A stretch of 26,422 nt of DNA from Flavobacteriaceae bacterium (GTDB taxonomy: Bacteria > Bacteroidota > Bacteroidia > Flavobacteriales > Flavobacteriaceae). The position numbers and the translations under genes were made by a program. This document shows, in pieces, positions 13,899-20,853 of this stretch (position 1 is the stretch's first letter; each line of letters opens with the position of its first letter). Under the pieces are notes generated by a model. It saw only the letters and a program-made list of their open reading frames with translations. It searched no databases and was not told where the DNA came from. The stretch covers positions 1-26,422 of the forward strand of contig JAGKWW010000040.1 in the NCBI GenBank assembly GCA_021151665.1, read 5' to 3'.

Positions 13899-16817
13899 AT
13901 GGAAAAAGGATTAATGAGGTTTTTGGTAGTATTGATCGTGCTGATGTCGCAGGTGGTTTCGGCCCAACGGCATTATGAATTTAAAGACTACAAGTCGGAA
14001 AATGAGCGGCGCTGGGTAGATAGTATTTACAATAAATCCACCTGGGATGAAAGGGTAGGGCAGCTCTTTATGGTGGCTGCCTATTCTAACAAAGACTCGT
14101 CGCACGTGCGGGGTATCGATAAGCTCATTACCGATTACAAGATTGGTGGGGTCATCTTCTTTCAGGGAGGCCCTGTGCGCCAGGCTAAACTTACCAACCG
14201 CTATCAGGCAGAATCAAAAGTCCCGCTGTTTGTAGGGATTGATGCAGAATGGGGATTGAGCATGCGCCTCGACTCTACCTACCGTTACCCATGGAATATG
14301 ACCCTGGGTGCGGTGCAGGATATGAAGCTTATTGAAACCATGGGGAGGCAGATGGCAAGGCAGGCAAAACGTATGGGCCTGCAGTTTAACTTTGCGCCGG
14401 TTCTCGATATTAATACGAATGCCGGCAACCCGATTATCGGCAACCGTTCGTTTGGAGAAAATAAAGATAATGTGACTGAGCGCGCACTTGCACTCATGCG
14501 CGGTATCCAGAGTGAGGGGATATTTGCAACAGGAAAGCACTTTCCGGGGCATGGCGATACCAGCACCGACTCGCACCATACACTACCTTACCTTAGCTTT
14601 ACCAAAAGCAGGCTTCATGACGTAGAGTTTTCGCCATACAAAAAGCTGATTGATGCCGGACTATCCAGCGTTATGGTGGCCCACCTTAATGTACCAAGCC
14701 TTGATCCTACCGAGAACTACCCTACATCGCTGTCTTACAATGTCGTGACCAACATTGTACAGGACGAACTTGGGTTTAAGGGACTGATTTTTACCGATGC
14801 GCTGAATATGAAAGGCGCCGCCAGCTACATGCAGCCGGGCGAACTCGACCTTGAGGCTTTCCTTGCGGGTAATGATATCCTCTTGTTTGCAGAAAATGTT
14901 CCTGTAGCTATCGAAAAATTCAGGCAGGCCTATCAGTCTGGAGTCATCAGTGAAGAAAGGCTCGCACTGTCTGTAAAGAAGATATTGGCCTACAAATACC
15001 GTTCAGGACTCAACAACTATAAACCCATAGATCTGACAAATTTGTTTAATGACCTTAATGCCGATATTTATGACGATTTGAATTACCAGCTATATGAAAA
15101 TGCGGTTACGGTACTGAAAAATGAAAAAGATGCAGTACCGGTAGAACATCTCGAAAATGAAAAGATCGCTTACGTGAAGCTTGGGGATGATGACGGCTCC
15201 GTTTATCTGAACACCCTCCAGAAATATGCCGATGTTACAGAGGTGCAGGCTGACAGCCTCCATCTCATGAAAGACAAGTTGAAGGATTATACTACTATTA
15301 TAGTTGGCTTCCATAAGGCTGACGGCGCCTGGAAAAAGCACAGTTTTACAGCGCAGGAACTGGTAATGCTGGATACTATTGCAAACCGTAAAAAGGTAAT
15401 CCTTACAATATTTGCAAAACCGTACACGCTTATACCGATTAAAAGTTTTCCAAAAATTAAATCGGTTGTGCTTGCGTACCAGAATAATTACATTGCCCAG
15501 ACAGTAGCTGCCGAAATTGTTTTTGGTGCTGTTGGCGCTAAGGGTAAAATTCCGGTTTCGATTTCAGGTGCATTCAGGGTAAATGACGGCCTTGCTACAC
15601 GAACGCTCAACAGACTTGGGTTCACCACGCCGCGAAATGCCGGGCTGGATCCGGCTGTGCTGTCGCGCATAGAACCGATTGCACAGCGAGCGATTGCAGA
15701 GAAGATGACTCCGGGCCTTCAGATCCTTGTGGCGCGCAATGGAAAAGTAGTGTATCAAAAATCATTTGGGTACCACAATTACGATATGGATGTCAAGGTA
15801 AAGAACGAAGACATTTATGATGTGGCGTCGCTTACTAAAATATTGGCAACGCTGCCCAATGTAATGCAGTTGTATGATAAAGGCAAACTTAAGCTGGACG
15901 CAAAGCTCGGCGATATGGTTCCGCTTTTTGCTAACACAGATAAGAAAGATATTCCGCTGAAAGATATATTGCTGCACCAGGCGAGGCTGCAGCCATGGCA
16001 GGCGTTTTATAAGGAAACGCTGGACGCAACCGCGCACCCCGATACGGTCTTTTACCGAAAGGTGGCAAGCCCGGAGTTCCCGCACCAGGTAGCGGAGAAT
16101 TTGTTCCTGAGGGAAGACTACCCGCAAATTATTATGCAAAAGATAGCCGAAAGTAAACTGCTGCCAAAAAAGGAATATAAGTACAGTGACTTCGGGTTCA
16201 TCATACTGAAAGAATACCTCGAAATAAAAACCGGGAAGCCACTTGATGTATTGGCACAAGAACATTTTTACAAGCCGCTCGGTGCTTCTTTTACGGGGTA
16301 TAACCCACTGAGGAGATTTGACATGTGTGCCATCGCACCCACCGAGGTAGATAATTATTTCCGGTACCAGGTGCTTCAGGGGTATGTACACGATATGGCT
16401 GCCGCGATGATGGATGGGGTTTCGGGGCATGCGGGGCTTTTTTCCAATTCAATAGATGTGGCTAAAATCATGCAGATGTATCTGCAGAAAGGAAACTATG
16501 GCGGTCACCAGTACTTCAGCGAAGAAACATTTAATACTTTTAACCAGTGCTATGGCTGCGCCGAAGGCAACCGCCGCGGACTTGGTTTTGATAAGCCGCA
16601 AATAGAGAAATCAGGGCCTACCTGTGGGTGTGTTTCGAAGTCGAGCTTTGGCCATACGGGGTTTACCGGTACCATGGCATGGGCTGACCCCGATACGGGC
16701 ATTGTTTACGTGTTCCTGTCGAATCGAACCTATCCGGAGGCAGGCGACAACAGGCTTTCTAAAGAAAACATACGGGAAGATATTCAGAAAGTGATACAGG
16801 AAGCAGTAATTAAGTAG
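13899..16817 (+). CDS. Secreted fusion: GH3 (NagZ-like) N-terminus plus class C serine hydrolase (beta-lactamase fold) C-terminus
   Basis: The 972-residue protein has a signal peptide (about 1-23, cut near VSAQ). Residues about 35-370 are a GH3 domain with the NagZ-type loop KHFPGHGDTSTDSHHTLP: Lys213-His214, the acid/base dyad Asp224/His226, and nucleophile Asp300 in FTDALNMKGA. About 385-590 resembles the second GH3 domain. About 600-965 is a serine beta-lactamase/esterase fold with Ser644-Leu-Thr-Lys647, Tyr762-Ser-Asp764 and His919-Thr-Gly921. The GH3 part should remove GlcNAc from wall fragments. The C-terminal part resembles AmiE/PBP4*-type hydrolases rather than a true beta-lactamase. 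An alternative start is the ATG at 13914. A hairpin precedes the gene. Confidence 0.92.
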   Translation: MEKGLMRFLVVLIVLMSQVVSAQRHYEFKDYKSENERRWVDSIYNKSTWDERVGQLFMVAAYSNKDSSHVRGIDKLITDYKIGGVIFFQGGPVRQAKLTNRYQAESKVPLFVGIDAEWGLSMRLDSTYRYPWNMTLGAVQDMKLIETMGRQMARQAKRMGLQFNFAPVLDINTNAGNPIIGNRSFGENKDNVTERALALMRGIQSEGIFATGKHFPGHGDTSTDSHHTLPYLSFTKSRLHDVEFSPYKKLIDAGLSSVMVAHLNVPSLDPTENYPTSLSYNVVTNIVQDELGFKGLIFTDALNMKGAASYMQPGELDLEAFLAGNDILLFAENVPVAIEKFRQAYQSGVISEERLALSVKKILAYKYRSGLNNYKPIDLTNLFNDLNADIYDDLNYQLYENAVTVLKNEKDAVPVEHLENEKIAYVKLGDDDGSVYLNTLQKYADVTEVQADSLHLMKDKLKDYTTIIVGFHKADGAWKKHSFTAQELVMLDTIANRKKVILTIFAKPYTLIPIKSFPKIKSVVLAYQNNYIAQTVAAEIVFGAVGAKGKIPVSISGAFRVNDGLATRTLNRLGFTTPRNAGLDPAVLSRIEPIAQRAIAEKMTPGLQILVARNGKVVYQKSFGYHNYDMDVKVKNEDIYDVASLTKILATLPNVMQLYDKGKLKLDAKLGDMVPLFANTDKKDIPLKDILLHQARLQPWQAFYKETLDATAHPDTVFYRKVASPEFPHQVAENLFLREDYPQIIMQKIAESKLLPKKEYKYSDFGFIILKEYLEIKTGKPLDVLAQEHFYKPLGASFTGYNPLRRFDMCAIAPTEVDNYFRYQVLQGYVHDMAAAMMDGVSGHAGLFSNSIDVAKIMQMYLQKGNYGGHQYFSEETFNTFNQCYGCAEGNRRGLGFDKPQIEKSGPTCGCVSKSSFGHTGFTGTMAWADPDTGIVYVFLSNRTYPEAGDNRLSKENIREDIQKVIQEAVIK

Positions 16818-16900
16818 ACAGTTTACAGTTTACAGTACGCCTTAGTCAGCGGCATCAACTAATAAACAGATGAACCAATAAACCTATAAACCCGACAGAC
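16818..16900 (+). repeat. Short intergenic repeats
   Basis: The gap begins with two tandem copies of ACAGTTT and a partial third (16818-16836), and later contains three TAAAC units (16863-16890). TAAAC is the reverse complement of the GTTTA inside the first repeats, so weak pairing is possible. Similar ACAGTTT runs occur between genes in flavobacteria as far as I recall. Confidence 0.4.
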
Positions 16901-17356
16901 ATGCAATCATCAGCGTTAACCACCTCAGATTATTTTGCATCATTACCCGAAGACCGTAAAGAGGCGATGCAACGTTTAACAGACGTCATCAACAATAACC
17001 TTCCGGAAGGGTTCGCTGAGGGTATGGCGTATGGGATGGTTACCTGGGTAGTGCCGCATAGTACTTATCCGGCAGGTTATCACTGCAACCCGAAACAGGC
17101 GCTGCCGTTTTTGAGCATTGCATCGCAAAAGAATTTTATCGCGGTATACCACATGGGTATTTATGCCGATAAAGAATTACACGACTGGTTTGTCGCCGAA
17201 TATCCCAAGCATGTGAAAACAAAGCTCGACATGGGCAAAAGCTGCATCCGTTTCAAGAAGCCGGAGGCCATACCGTTTGAGCTTATCGGGCAGCTCGCCG
17301 CGAAGATGACGCCGCAGGACTGGATTGCTGCGTACGAGAATGGGCTGAAGCGTTAG
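16901..17356 (+). CDS. DUF1801 domain-containing protein
   Basis: The 151-residue cytoplasmic protein matches the DUF1801 (YdhG-like) fold: an N-terminal helix (DYFASLPEDRKEAMQRLTDVI), AEGMAYGMVTWVVP, the aromatic strand FLSIASQKNFIAVYHMGIY and GKSCIRFKKPEAIP before a C-terminal helix. The biochemical function of the family is not established. No operon partner is obvious: bshA begins 88 bases downstream. The start ATG at 16901 follows the repeat-containing spacer. Confidence 0.85.
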   Translation: MQSSALTTSDYFASLPEDRKEAMQRLTDVINNNLPEGFAEGMAYGMVTWVVPHSTYPAGYHCNPKQALPFLSIASQKNFIAVYHMGIYADKELHDWFVAEYPKHVKTKLDMGKSCIRFKKPEAIPFELIGQLAAKMTPQDWIAAYENGLKR

Positions 17357-17444
17357 CCGCGAAAGTATTTATTGACGTTTGTCTATATATTAACAGGTAC
17401 TGCCTATTTTTTTGCGTATTTTCGTATAACCATTTACAACCAAT

Positions 17445-18578
17445 ATGAAAATAGCAATCGTATGCTATCCCACCTTTGGGGGTAGCGGCGTTGTAGCCAC
17501 AGAGCTTGGCCTTGAACTGGCCCGCCGCGGCCACGAGATACATTTTATCACTTATAAGCAGCCGGTTCGCCTGGCGCTACTCAACCCCAACATTCATTAC
17601 CACGAGGTCCACGTTCCCGAATATCCCTTGTTTCATTATCAGCCTTATGAGCTTGCGTTATCCAGTAAGCTGGTTGATATGGTCAAGCTGCACAATATCG
17701 AATTGCTTCACGTACACTATGCAATCCCTCATGCCTATGCCGGATATATGGCCAAGAAAATGCTGAAGGAGCAGGGAATACGCATACCGATGGTAACTAC
17801 GCTACACGGCACAGATATTACGCTGGTAGGCAATCACCCAACCTATAAGCCCGCAGTAAGTTTCAGTATCAATCATTCTGATTATGTGACTTCGGTCTCG
17901 CAGGACCTAAAGGATGAAACCTACCGGCTGTTCGACATTAAGCGGGACATCACTGTCATCCCGAATTTTATTGAGATCGATAAAAAGAAAACCGATATCA
18001 ACTCCCAGTGCCACCGCTCTATGATGGCTACCGAGACACAGAAGATCGTTACGCACATTAGTAATTTCAGGAAAGTGAAGCGTATACCGGATGTGGTTAA
18101 GATATTTAATGAAATACAAAAGAAGATACCCGCCAAACTGATGATGGTAGGGGAGGGGCCCGAGCGTGAGCCTGCCGAGAAGCTATGTGAAGAACTGGGC
18201 ATTAGCAATAAGGTGATCTTTTTTGGGAACAGTAACGAAATTGATAAGATACTTTGTTTTACCGACCTGTTTCTGCTACCCTCCCAAACTGAAAGTTTTG
18301 GCCTTGCCGCCCTTGAGGCTATGGCCAACGGTGTGCCCGTGATTTCTACCAATACCGGAGGATTGCCTGAAGTAAACAAAGAAGGTTATTCAGGTTACCT
18401 GGGCAACGTAGGCGATGTGGAATACATGGCCGGTAAAGCCATCGAAATTTTGTCTGACGATGTGAGGCTTTACGAATTTAAGTCAAACGCCCTGAAGGTG
18501 GCGCAGGAATTTGATATACAGAACATACTGCCGCTTTATGAAAACCTGTACCGCAAGGCTATAAAGAACCACAAATGA
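17445..18578 (+). CDS. bshA: N-acetyl-alpha-D-glucosaminyl L-malate synthase
   Basis: BshA joins GlcNAc from UDP-GlcNAc to L-malate, the first step in making the thiol cofactor bacillithiol. It is a cytoplasmic GT4 glycosyltransferase of the GT-B fold. The 377-residue length fits. Visible features are the N-terminal loop YPTFGGSGVVATELG, the HVHYAIPHAYAGY segment, TTLHGTDITLVG, the linker VIPNFIE, and the retaining EX7E motif ESFGLAALE (Glu283, Glu291) followed by GVPVISTNTGGLPEV. The BshB deacetylase and BshC ligase genes are not in the window. The last four bases overlap the PrcB-like gene (ATGA), indicating translational coupling. Confidence 0.95.
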   Translation: MKIAIVCYPTFGGSGVVATELGLELARRGHEIHFITYKQPVRLALLNPNIHYHEVHVPEYPLFHYQPYELALSSKLVDMVKLHNIELLHVHYAIPHAYAGYMAKKMLKEQGIRIPMVTTLHGTDITLVGNHPTYKPAVSFSINHSDYVTSVSQDLKDETYRLFDIKRDITVIPNFIEIDKKKTDINSQCHRSMMATETQKIVTHISNFRKVKRIPDVVKIFNEIQKKIPAKLMMVGEGPEREPAEKLCEELGISNKVIFFGNSNEIDKILCFTDLFLLPSQTESFGLAALEAMANGVPVISTNTGGLPEVNKEGYSGYLGNVGDVEYMAGKAIEILSDDVRLYEFKSNALKVAQEFDIQNILPLYENLYRKAIKNHK

Positions 18579-19024
18579 AAAAGATCATAACCATCGCTAT
18601 ATTTTCCTTTGCCCTTCATGGATGTGTGTCGTACAACGGCAATTCTGATAAGGGCAATTCTACATATGAACCTTCTATGGCTAAAACTAATTTCGAAATT
18701 CTGAAGCAGGAACAATATGGCGGACGCGAAACAGAAGCCATGCTCGTTGTAAAATCGCAAGCTGAGCTCAATACGCTGTACGAAAGCCTCGGGCAGGAAG
18801 CTGCGCCAACTATTGATTTTACGAACCGTAATGTAGTTGCTTTGTTTATGGGCCAAAAGAACACAGGCGGTTATAGCATCGGAATAAAAAGTCTCGCTGT
18901 AGATGGGAATACTGCGATCGTATCGGTAGAGCGTACGCAGCCATCGGGAATGGCAACTATGGCATTGTCCGCACCGTATTGTATTGCAAGTATACCGAAA
19001 GCGGAGAAGACGGAGTTTAGGTAG
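18575..19024 (+). CDS. PrcB-family lipoprotein
   Basis: The 149-residue protein carries a lipoprotein signal peptide with lipobox LHGC (Cys17), so the mature form should be membrane-tethered in the periplasm or outer membrane. The C-terminal half has the PrcB-type signature NVVALFMGQKNTGGYSIGIKSL followed by a short beta strand pair and a proline-rich turn. PrcB was named as a subunit of the Treponema dentilisin protease complex; most relatives have no known role. The start codon overlaps the bshA stop (ATGA), so it is coexpressed with bshA. Its stop codon TAG directly abuts the stop of the convergent gene on the other strand, leaving no intergenic base. Confidence 0.82.
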   Translation: MKKIITIAIFSFALHGCVSYNGNSDKGNSTYEPSMAKTNFEILKQEQYGGRETEAMLVVKSQAELNTLYESLGQEAAPTIDFTNRNVVALFMGQKNTGGYSIGIKSLAVDGNTAIVSVERTQPSGMATMALSAPYCIASIPKAEKTEFR

Positions 19025-19852
19025 CTATCGAAATTCCAGCTCCGCCAGAACCGGCAGGTGGTCGCTGGGATAACGGCAATCTTTCGAGTCGCTAAGCACG
19101 GCATATTTCTTAACGGTAACATTCCTCTTTGGGACAAAGATGTAGTCAATCCTGGTTGTAACCGGTTCGTGGAATTTAAATCCGTTGAATGTGCCGGATG
19201 GCCCAAAAGTAAATTTGGCAACCGCCTTACTGTCATTAAGCTGCGTTAATATTAGCTTGATGCTTTCACTGGTATCTTCCAGATTAAAATCCCCAGTTAA
19301 AACAAATGGCAGATTCTCTTTGTTCAGTTCCTTTATCTTTTGCAGGATTAGCTTTGCACTCTCGGTACGGGCAACGTTCCCTACATGATCGAAGTGCGTG
19401 TTAAATACCCAGAGCTTCTTATGTGTCTTTATTTCTTCGAAAAGCCCGTAGGTGCAAACGCGCTTGTAGGCTGCATCCCAACCTATAGAAACTTTTTCGG
19501 GTGTCGGCGAAAGCCAGAATGTCGATTGGATCACCAGTCTAAAACGCTTACTGTTATAAAAAACAGCCGAATATTCTCCACCGGTTGCGCCATCATCACG
19601 GCCTACGCCGATATGCGAGTAGCCGGTTAGCGTATTGTCCAGGTATTGCATCTGATGGTGCTGCGCCTCCTGCACCCCAAGGAAATCCGGCTCGTTGAAT
19701 AGCACCTGGGCAGCGAGGAAATCTTTGCGATTGTCCCACCGGTTTTCGCCATCAGCCGCCACATCAAGGCGGATGTTATAGGTCATAACTTTTACCGACT
19801 GCGCGACAGACGAAAGCGATATCAGGAGTAATAAATAGGTCAGATTTTTCAT
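19025..19852 (-). CDS. Secreted endonuclease/exonuclease/phosphatase-family protein
   Basis: A metal-dependent phosphoesterase of the DNase I/exonuclease III fold. The protein has 275 residues with a signal peptide (about 1-18, ending VAQS). Active-site positions are visible: Asn26 (MTYNIR), Glu62 (VQEAQ), His153 (NTHFDHVG), Asp188 and Asn190 (TGDFNLEDT), and Asp264-His265 (SDHLPV). Secreted members of this family in Bacteroidota can cleave nucleic acids, sphingomyelin-like lipids or inositol phosphates; the substrate cannot be decided here. The start overlaps the upstream 107-aa gene by four bases (ATGA), so both are translated from one mRNA. Confidence 0.92.
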   Translation of the reverse strand: MKNLTYLLLLISLSSVAQSVKVMTYNIRLDVAADGENRWDNRKDFLAAQVLFNEPDFLGVQEAQHHQMQYLDNTLTGYSHIGVGRDDGATGGEYSAVFYNSKRFRLVIQSTFWLSPTPEKVSIGWDAAYKRVCTYGLFEEIKTHKKLWVFNTHFDHVGNVARTESAKLILQKIKELNKENLPFVLTGDFNLEDTSESIKLILTQLNDSKAVAKFTFGPSGTFNGFKFHEPVTTRIDYIFVPKRNVTVKKYAVLSDSKDCRYPSDHLPVLAELEFR

Positions 19853-20172
19853 TTCTGATTGGTGTCGTTACGATGCACCAGCAGCTTGCTTACAATCTTA
19901 CTGGCTAGAGGGTCAAGGTCGGTGTCATTGCCCGTAACCAATACTCCTTTTACACCCGATGTAGATACAATTCCGTATACGGTAGCCTTATCGTCGGGGT
20001 TGGATTCGCCTTCGTAAAAATAGATGTCGCTAATCTCAAATTCATCATGAGCAAACTGCCCCGAATGATAAGTCAGCCAGTTTTCAGTTATATTGAAGTC
20101 TTCGGTATAGCCTTTGGCGCGAAGTTCTTCTATCGCTACTGAAACGGTTGCGTAGTGGTGCTGGATATCCAT
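19849..20172 (-). CDS. Small conserved protein, often labelled 'phosphoribosylpyrophosphate synthetase'
   Basis: A 107-residue cytoplasmic protein. From memory, the family carries the PRPP synthetase name in Bacteroidota, but it is far too short for that enzyme and has none of its PRPP-binding motifs, so the function is unknown. Conserved-looking parts are an N-terminal helix (VSVAIEELRAKGYTEDFNI), the FEISDIYFYEGESNPDD segment and YGIVSTSGVKGVLVTG. The frame can be extended upstream to a TTG at 20199, but that codon overlaps a perfect -7 element (20204-20197), so the ATG at 20172 is the supported start. It overlaps the nuclease gene by four bases. Confidence 0.8.
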   Translation of the reverse strand: MDIQHHYATVSVAIEELRAKGYTEDFNITENWLTYHSGQFAHDEFEISDIYFYEGESNPDDKATVYGIVSTSGVKGVLVTGNDTDLDPLASKIVSKLLVHRNDTNQK

Positions 20173-20196
20173 ACTGTTGTGTGTTTTGCTTACTTT

Positions 20197-20204
20197 CAAA
20201 TTTA
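20197..20204 (-). promoter_or_regulatory. -7 element for the 107-aa gene and nuclease operon
   Basis: On the minus strand the sequence is TAAATTTG, an exact TAnnTTTG. Transcription would start near 20190, about 18 bases before the ATG at 20172. No convincing TTTG was found 17-23 bases further upstream. Confidence 0.55.
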
Positions 20205-20252
20205 AAGAATATCCTGCATTTTACGTAAGGCAATTGATTTTTAACACATAAA

Positions 20253-20276
20253 AAAAACTGCTGTGAAGCAGTTTTT
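20253..20276 (-). terminator. Intrinsic terminator of the helicase/secreted-protein unit
   Basis: AAAAACTGCT (20253-20262), loop GTGA, AGCAGTTTTT (20267-20276): a 10-bp stem followed on the minus strand by a T run. It overlaps the stop codon of the gene ending at 20275 and separates it from the next minus-strand operon. Confidence 0.88.
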
Positions 20277-20832
20277 AAGGTATTGAGTTAAGGCCGTAGA
20301 ACCTGAATTTGCCATTTACTTTCACGAATCGGAAACTATGGCTCGTGCCTTTATGGTATTTGTTGAGTTCACCAGGCTTGTAAGTTTCTACCCACACCTC
20401 GTATAGCTTCAGGTCGTTTGGATAATCCTTCGGCAAATTGGAAGGGTGAAAACCTTTTATCACCACCGAACTAAATGAATAGCCTTTCTTTGCCATGGCC
20501 TGATATACGGGCGACTTTGTAAAATCCTTACTGATCACTGCAAAGAAAAATTCGGCCGGCACAAACACACCTTCTTTAGTAAGTTCGGTAGAGCCAACGC
20601 AATCTACGCAGTCTACGTTCTTAATGCTCAGCGAAAGGAATGTAGCCTTGTCGCCTTTTTCAAGCGCCTGGATAAGGCTGATGAATGTTTTGTCAAGCTC
20701 ATCCCATTCTGACGTTGCTTTGGCAGGTTTTGCGGCAGCGGGTTTGGTAGTGGCCGACTTAGCCGTGGCAGGCTTTGTCTGGGCCTGAAGTGATCCTACA
20801 GCCACCAGCAGGCAAATGATAAGGTTTTTCAT
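20275..20832 (-). CDS. Secreted protein of unknown function with an Ala/Lys/Pro linker and CxxC pair
   Basis: 185 residues from the ATG at 20832; an in-frame ATG at 20841 would add three residues, but the 20832 start gives a cleaner signal peptide (MKNLIICLLVAVGSLQAQ). The signal is followed by a low-complexity linker of repeated KPA/TKPAAAK units (about 19-39), then a globular domain with a Cys75-Val-Asp-Cys78 pair, a VFVPAEFFFAVISKDF segment and a C-terminal beta hairpin (SFRFVKVNGKFRFYGL). I do not recognise the family. It begins 21 bases after the DEAD-box gene stop and shares its terminator, so it is probably expressed with the helicase. Confidence 0.78.
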   Translation of the reverse strand: MKNLIICLLVAVGSLQAQTKPATAKSATTKPAAAKPAKATSEWDELDKTFISLIQALEKGDKATFLSLSIKNVDCVDCVGSTELTKEGVFVPAEFFFAVISKDFTKSPVYQAMAKKGYSFSSVVIKGFHPSNLPKDYPNDLKLYEVWVETYKPGELNKYHKGTSHSFRFVKVNGKFRFYGLNSIP

Positions 20833-20853
20833 AGAACCCATACTATCTGAATA

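Noticed and set aside
15762..16430. 222-codon open frame antisense to the GH3/serine-hydrolase gene
   Set aside because: It covers the conserved serine-hydrolase coding region and has no own promoter or recognisable motif.
15828..16661. Beta-lactamase resistance gene
   Set aside because: The SxxK, YSD and HTG motifs also fit many non-lactamase hydrolases; fusion to NagZ points to wall turnover, not antibiotic resistance.
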